DNA of 64,000 bases from Citrus sinensis. Taxonomy: Eukaryota > Streptophyta > Magnoliopsida > Sapindales > Rutaceae. The translations under genes and the position numbers were made by a program. Under the pieces are notes generated by a model that saw nothing but the letters and a program-made list of their open reading frames with translations, had not been told where the DNA came from and ran no database searches. Shown piece after piece: positions 61,205 through 64,000 of the stretch (positions are counted from its first letter, which is position 1; each line of letters opens with the position of its first letter). Location of the stretch: contig NC_068558.1 in assembly GCF_022201045.2 (NCBI RefSeq), positions 1,426,001 to 1,490,000 of the forward strand, in the 5' to 3' direction.

Positions 61205-64000
61205 ATGGAGATAGGAGGAAGTAGCGCACAAGGGGGTGACATAAGGCTTAACGATTCCGTGACGCTGAGGGAGGTAATCAGCGAAGCACGGGAAAAAGTC
61301 ATGTTCGACCGGATGGAGCGAATGGAAAAGCAGATGGAAACCTTGACAACCATCCTGCATGAGCTGCGGAACGAGCGAAGGGTAACCCAAGAGGGAACGG
61401 TGAGAGGCGGTGGAGCGGCACCAGGTACCGATAGTGCGGAGAGAAGTCAAACCGCTGGGAGATTTGGTGGTGAGAGAGGTAACGTACCTCTGCGAGGAGA
61501 ATTTCATAGAGAAAGAGAGCAGTCCCCGGTAAGACAGACTTGTGACGGGGGCGACGGGGTGGTGAATGCAGAGGAAACAGAACTGAGGCAACACTTACAT
61601 GATGTAGAGCGAGAGCGGGATCAAGCTGCAGCGCGCGACCCTGGTCGCGCAGGACAGCTGGAGGAGGAAGTGCGAAGGCTAGCGCAAATAATTGATGACA
61701 TGCAAGGGAGGAACAAAGCCCCTGGTTGGAGGATAATGCTGGACGGGGAATCACCGCTCGCAGCAGAGATCATGAGGGCAGTTATTCCGAGAGATTTCCG
61801 CCTCCCCGACCTCAGATACTCGGGAAGAACTGACCCGCTGATGCACATGGAGCGCTTCAACGACATAACGGGGGTACAGGGATTATCTCCATCCCAAAGG
61901 TGCAGGGTGTTCCCACTATCCCTTGAGGGACGTGCACGAGAATGGTACAGGAAACTTCCTCGGGGCAGCATAAAAACCTTCGAGCAGATGTGCCAGGAAT
62001 TCGCAGAGCAGTTTAGTGGGGCAATGTCACCGGAAGATGACATGATGGAGCTGAAGAGCATGAAACAGGGGGAGCAAGAAACCCTTCGGGAATTCATCAA
62101 GAGGTTTCATCGGGCTGTCCTCGACTTGGGAGCCTTCAACCACCCTCAGGCGTTAAGGGGACTGAAAGAAGGGGTGAAGATAGGAAGGCTGTGGTACAAT
62201 TTGAGAAGCCCAGCTATTCAAACGTATGCAGCCGCATACGAACAGGCTAAAAGAGACATCGAGATTGAGGAGGAGAAGGCTGCACGGATCAAGACAGACC
62301 AATTGGAAGGGTTAGGGAGGAAAGAGAAGAAAGCATTACCAACTAATGGGCCGATCAGGAGGAGGGACCACCAGATCTCCGGTAGTGGAGCAGGAGGTAG
62401 GGTAATTGCTTACCAGCCTCATCAGAGGCCGCCACAGTATCAGCGCAGCAGGGCGCCGCCTCCTCGTTCCCCAGCTAGGGAGCCTTGGAGAAGACATGAT
62501 CCGGCATCCGGTGATCTTCATCAACATTCCCACGGTAGCAGGACGAGCAGACCAGAAGCACTCCCACCGCCCCCAACTCACAGTGGGGCAAACAGAGAAA
62601 GAGCAGTGCATCTGGTCGACCAGAACCAGGACTATGGGCGGTACACTCCCTTGAAGATGCCCCTGGATGAGGTGTACGAGGCCATAAAGGGTCGAGGGCT
62701 GCTGCACCTCCCTACACCAATAACAAAGCTACCCAACATGAGGGATAGAGGACGTTATTGTAAGTTCCATGGCACCCATGGCCATACCACAGCAGAGTGT
62801 AGAGATCTCAAGACCCAGGTCGAAGATTTGGTGAGAAATCGGTACCTGGATGAGTTTATGGATGGGACTTTCCCGATGGTGGCCACAACGGATGAAGGGG
62901 AGCAGAGTGAAGGAATCTTGAGACGCGAGCCGCCCGCAGCGAGGGTGATAGCTGGGGGCCCAACGTTGGCCGGAGATTCGAACAGATCGAGAAAAAATTA
63001 TGCCAGATACGCCATGACCAGTAAAGAGATACTCTTCAACACCCCAGCAGCCAAACGAGCAAGGGTCAGGCAAGTGCCAATCATGTGGACGGATGAGGAT
63101 GAGGAAGTGATTCTATACCCCCACGAGGACGCTTTAGTCATCAAGGCTACGATCGCTAGCAAGAAGTTTGACCGGATACTGGTTGATACGGGGAGCTCAG
63201 TTGATGTGCTATTTAAATCAACTTTGGAAGAAATGAGAATAGCCGACCGGAAGTTGGAATACACCAACACCTCCTTGAAGGGGTTCGGAGGAGGGAAGCT
63301 GGTCCCTCTGGGCGTGGTCGAACTGCCTATCACAATCGGGGGCCCCCCGACAGAAAGAACAATGATACTGGACTTCGTCGTAGTGGACGAGGAAGGTCCT
63401 TACCAGATGATCCTAGGTCGGCCATTTTTAAGGATGAGCAAAGCGGTGCTGTCCAACCATTATCTGGCTCTGAAGTACCGGGTGAATGGGGTAGTCGGAG
63501 TGGTACGAGGAGACCAGAGGATCGCAAGAAGCTGCTACTCCTCGGCAGCAAGGGAGGCGATGCAGATAACATCCCTCGATACCCGAGTGGAAAACAAGAC
63601 TGGCAGACAAGAACCCGTAGAGGATCTGGAAACAGTGAGCATGGGACCAGAGAACCCGGGAAAGACGATCAGAATCGGGTCGAGACTTGAGGGAGAGCAA
63701 AAGCAGGAGTTGGTGAAATGCTTACAGGCTCACGCCGACGTGTTTGCCTGGACACATGAGGACATGCCAGGGATTGACCCAGAGGTAGCATGTCATAGGC
63801 TGGCAATAAAGAAAGGTGCTCGGGCAGTAAGGCAGAAGAGGAGGTGCTTCAACCAGGAGAGGTATGAGGCTGTAAATGATGAGGTGGAGAAGCTTCTGAG
63901 AGCGGGGTTCATTCGGGAAGTCAATTACCCGGAGTGGATATCAAATGTGGTGTTGGTAAAGAAGGCAAACGGCAAGTGGAGGATGTGTGTGGATTTCACA
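61205..64000 (+). CDS. Ty3/Gypsy gag-protease-reverse transcriptase polyprotein, 3' partial
   Basis: One frame stays open from the ATG at 61205 to the window end, 932 codons with no stop or frameshift. It begins with a predicted coiled coil (residues about 20-50). The gag core starts near residue 195 and includes EGRAREWYRKLP near residue 240. A zinc knuckle CKFHGTHGHTTAEC lies near residue 518; it keeps C-x2-x-x4-H-x4-C spacing but has His in place of the second Cys, common in plant Gypsy gag. The aspartic protease shows ILVDTGSSVDVLF near residue 660 and ILGRPFL near 735. The reverse transcriptase starts near residue 880, reaching GKWRMCVDFT at the edge. The layout suggests a non-chromovirus (Tat/Athila-like) lineage, not settled here. 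RNase H, integrase and the 3' LTR lie outside. Confidence 0.92.
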   Translation, partial: MEIGGSSAQGGDIRLNDSVTLREVISEAREKVMFDRMERMEKQMETLTTILHELRNERRVTQEGTVRGGGAAPGTDSAERSQTAGRFGGERGNVPLRGEFHREREQSPVRQTCDGGDGVVNAEETELRQHLHDVERERDQAAARDPGRAGQLEEEVRRLAQIIDDMQGRNKAPGWRIMLDGESPLAAEIMRAVIPRDFRLPDLRYSGRTDPLMHMERFNDITGVQGLSPSQRCRVFPLSLEGRAREWYRKLPRGSIKTFEQMCQEFAEQFSGAMSPEDDMMELKSMKQGEQETLREFIKRFHRAVLDLGAFNHPQALRGLKEGVKIGRLWYNLRSPAIQTYAAAYEQAKRDIEIEEEKAARIKTDQLEGLGRKEKKALPTNGPIRRRDHQISGSGAGGRVIAYQPHQRPPQYQRSRAPPPRSPAREPWRRHDPASGDLHQHSHGSRTSRPEALPPPPTHSGANRERAVHLVDQNQDYGRYTPLKMPLDEVYEAIKGRGLLHLPTPITKLPNMRDRGRYCKFHGTHGHTTAECRDLKTQVEDLVRNRYLDEFMDGTFPMVATTDEGEQSEGILRREPPAARVIAGGPTLAGDSNRSRKNYARYAMTSKEILFNTPAAKRARVRQVPIMWTDEDEEVILYPHEDALVIKATIASKKFDRILVDTGSSVDVLFKSTLEEMRIADRKLEYTNTSLKGFGGGKLVPLGVVELPITIGGPPTERTMILDFVVVDEEGPYQMILGRPFLRMSKAVLSNHYLALKYRVNGVVGVVRGDQRIARSCYSSAAREAMQITSLDTRVENKTGRQEPVEDLETVSMGPENPGKTIRIGSRLEGEQKQELVKCLQAHADVFAWTHEDMPGIDPEVACHRLAIKKGARAVRQKRRCFNQERYEAVNDEVEKLLRAGFIREVNYPEWISNVVLVKKANGKWRMCVDFT

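Noticed and set aside
60504..63700. Many open frames on the minus strand opposite the retrotransposon
   Set aside because: They are antisense to a continuous gag-pol frame with family motifs; the GC-rich codons leave few stops on the opposite strand.

Overview
The window is plant nuclear DNA. Genes are broken into many short exons by AT-rich introns with canonical splice sites. The products are typical of flowering plants: an ACC synthase, a WRKY factor, a plastid MEP-pathway enzyme, a GH9 endoglucanase and a heavy-metal-associated isoprenylated protein. Gaps between genes are AT-rich and hold microsatellites, SINEs, MITE-like elements and a Ty3/Gypsy retrotransposon. The protein sequences look like a woody eudicot, perhaps Citrus-like; that is an impression from protein similarity and cannot be proven here.

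Layout. 1-7003 (+): 3' part of a PIAL1/2-type SUMO E4 ligase, 16 exons visible. 7004-11805: AT-rich spacer with a broken BAHD acyltransferase (about 10020-10500) and a diverged tandem duplication. 11806-18977 (+): WDR7/rabconnectin-3-beta-like WD40 protein, 9 exons. 18978-22671: spacer with a reverse-oriented SINE. 22672-24957 (+): GH9 endoglucanase. 25948-27103 (-): group IIe WRKY factor with W-boxes upstream. 27104-30272: spacer with a SINE that has a perfect 19-bp target duplication. 30273-32977 (+): meiotic SPO11-2. 33624-36851 (-): G-patch protein, with a possible mitochondrial insertion in one intron. 36852-38528: spacer with an old SINE and a foldback. 38529-40952 (+): DDA1. 43360-46210 (+): ISPF (MECDP synthase). 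46211-51527: AT-rich spacer with a third well-preserved SINE. 51528-54423 (+): type 1 ACC synthase. 54424-58651: AT-rich spacer. 58652-59467 (-): HIPP protein. 60330-64000 (+): 5' LTR, primer-binding site and an uninterrupted gag-protease-RT reading frame of a Ty3/Gypsy element that runs off the window.

The genes do not form a pathway; this is an ordinary mixed stretch of a plant chromosome. Exon boundaries were set by reading frame, splice consensus and family similarity. For every gene the exon phases join without a remainder, which is a strong internal check. I see no clearly new biological system. The items most worth a second look are two GC-AG introns (PIAL and SPO11-2), four SINEs of at least two families, a 56-bp tandem repeat and two TATA motifs inside the LTR, a nad6-like insertion in an intron, and the apparently intact retrotransposon upstream of the HIPP gene.
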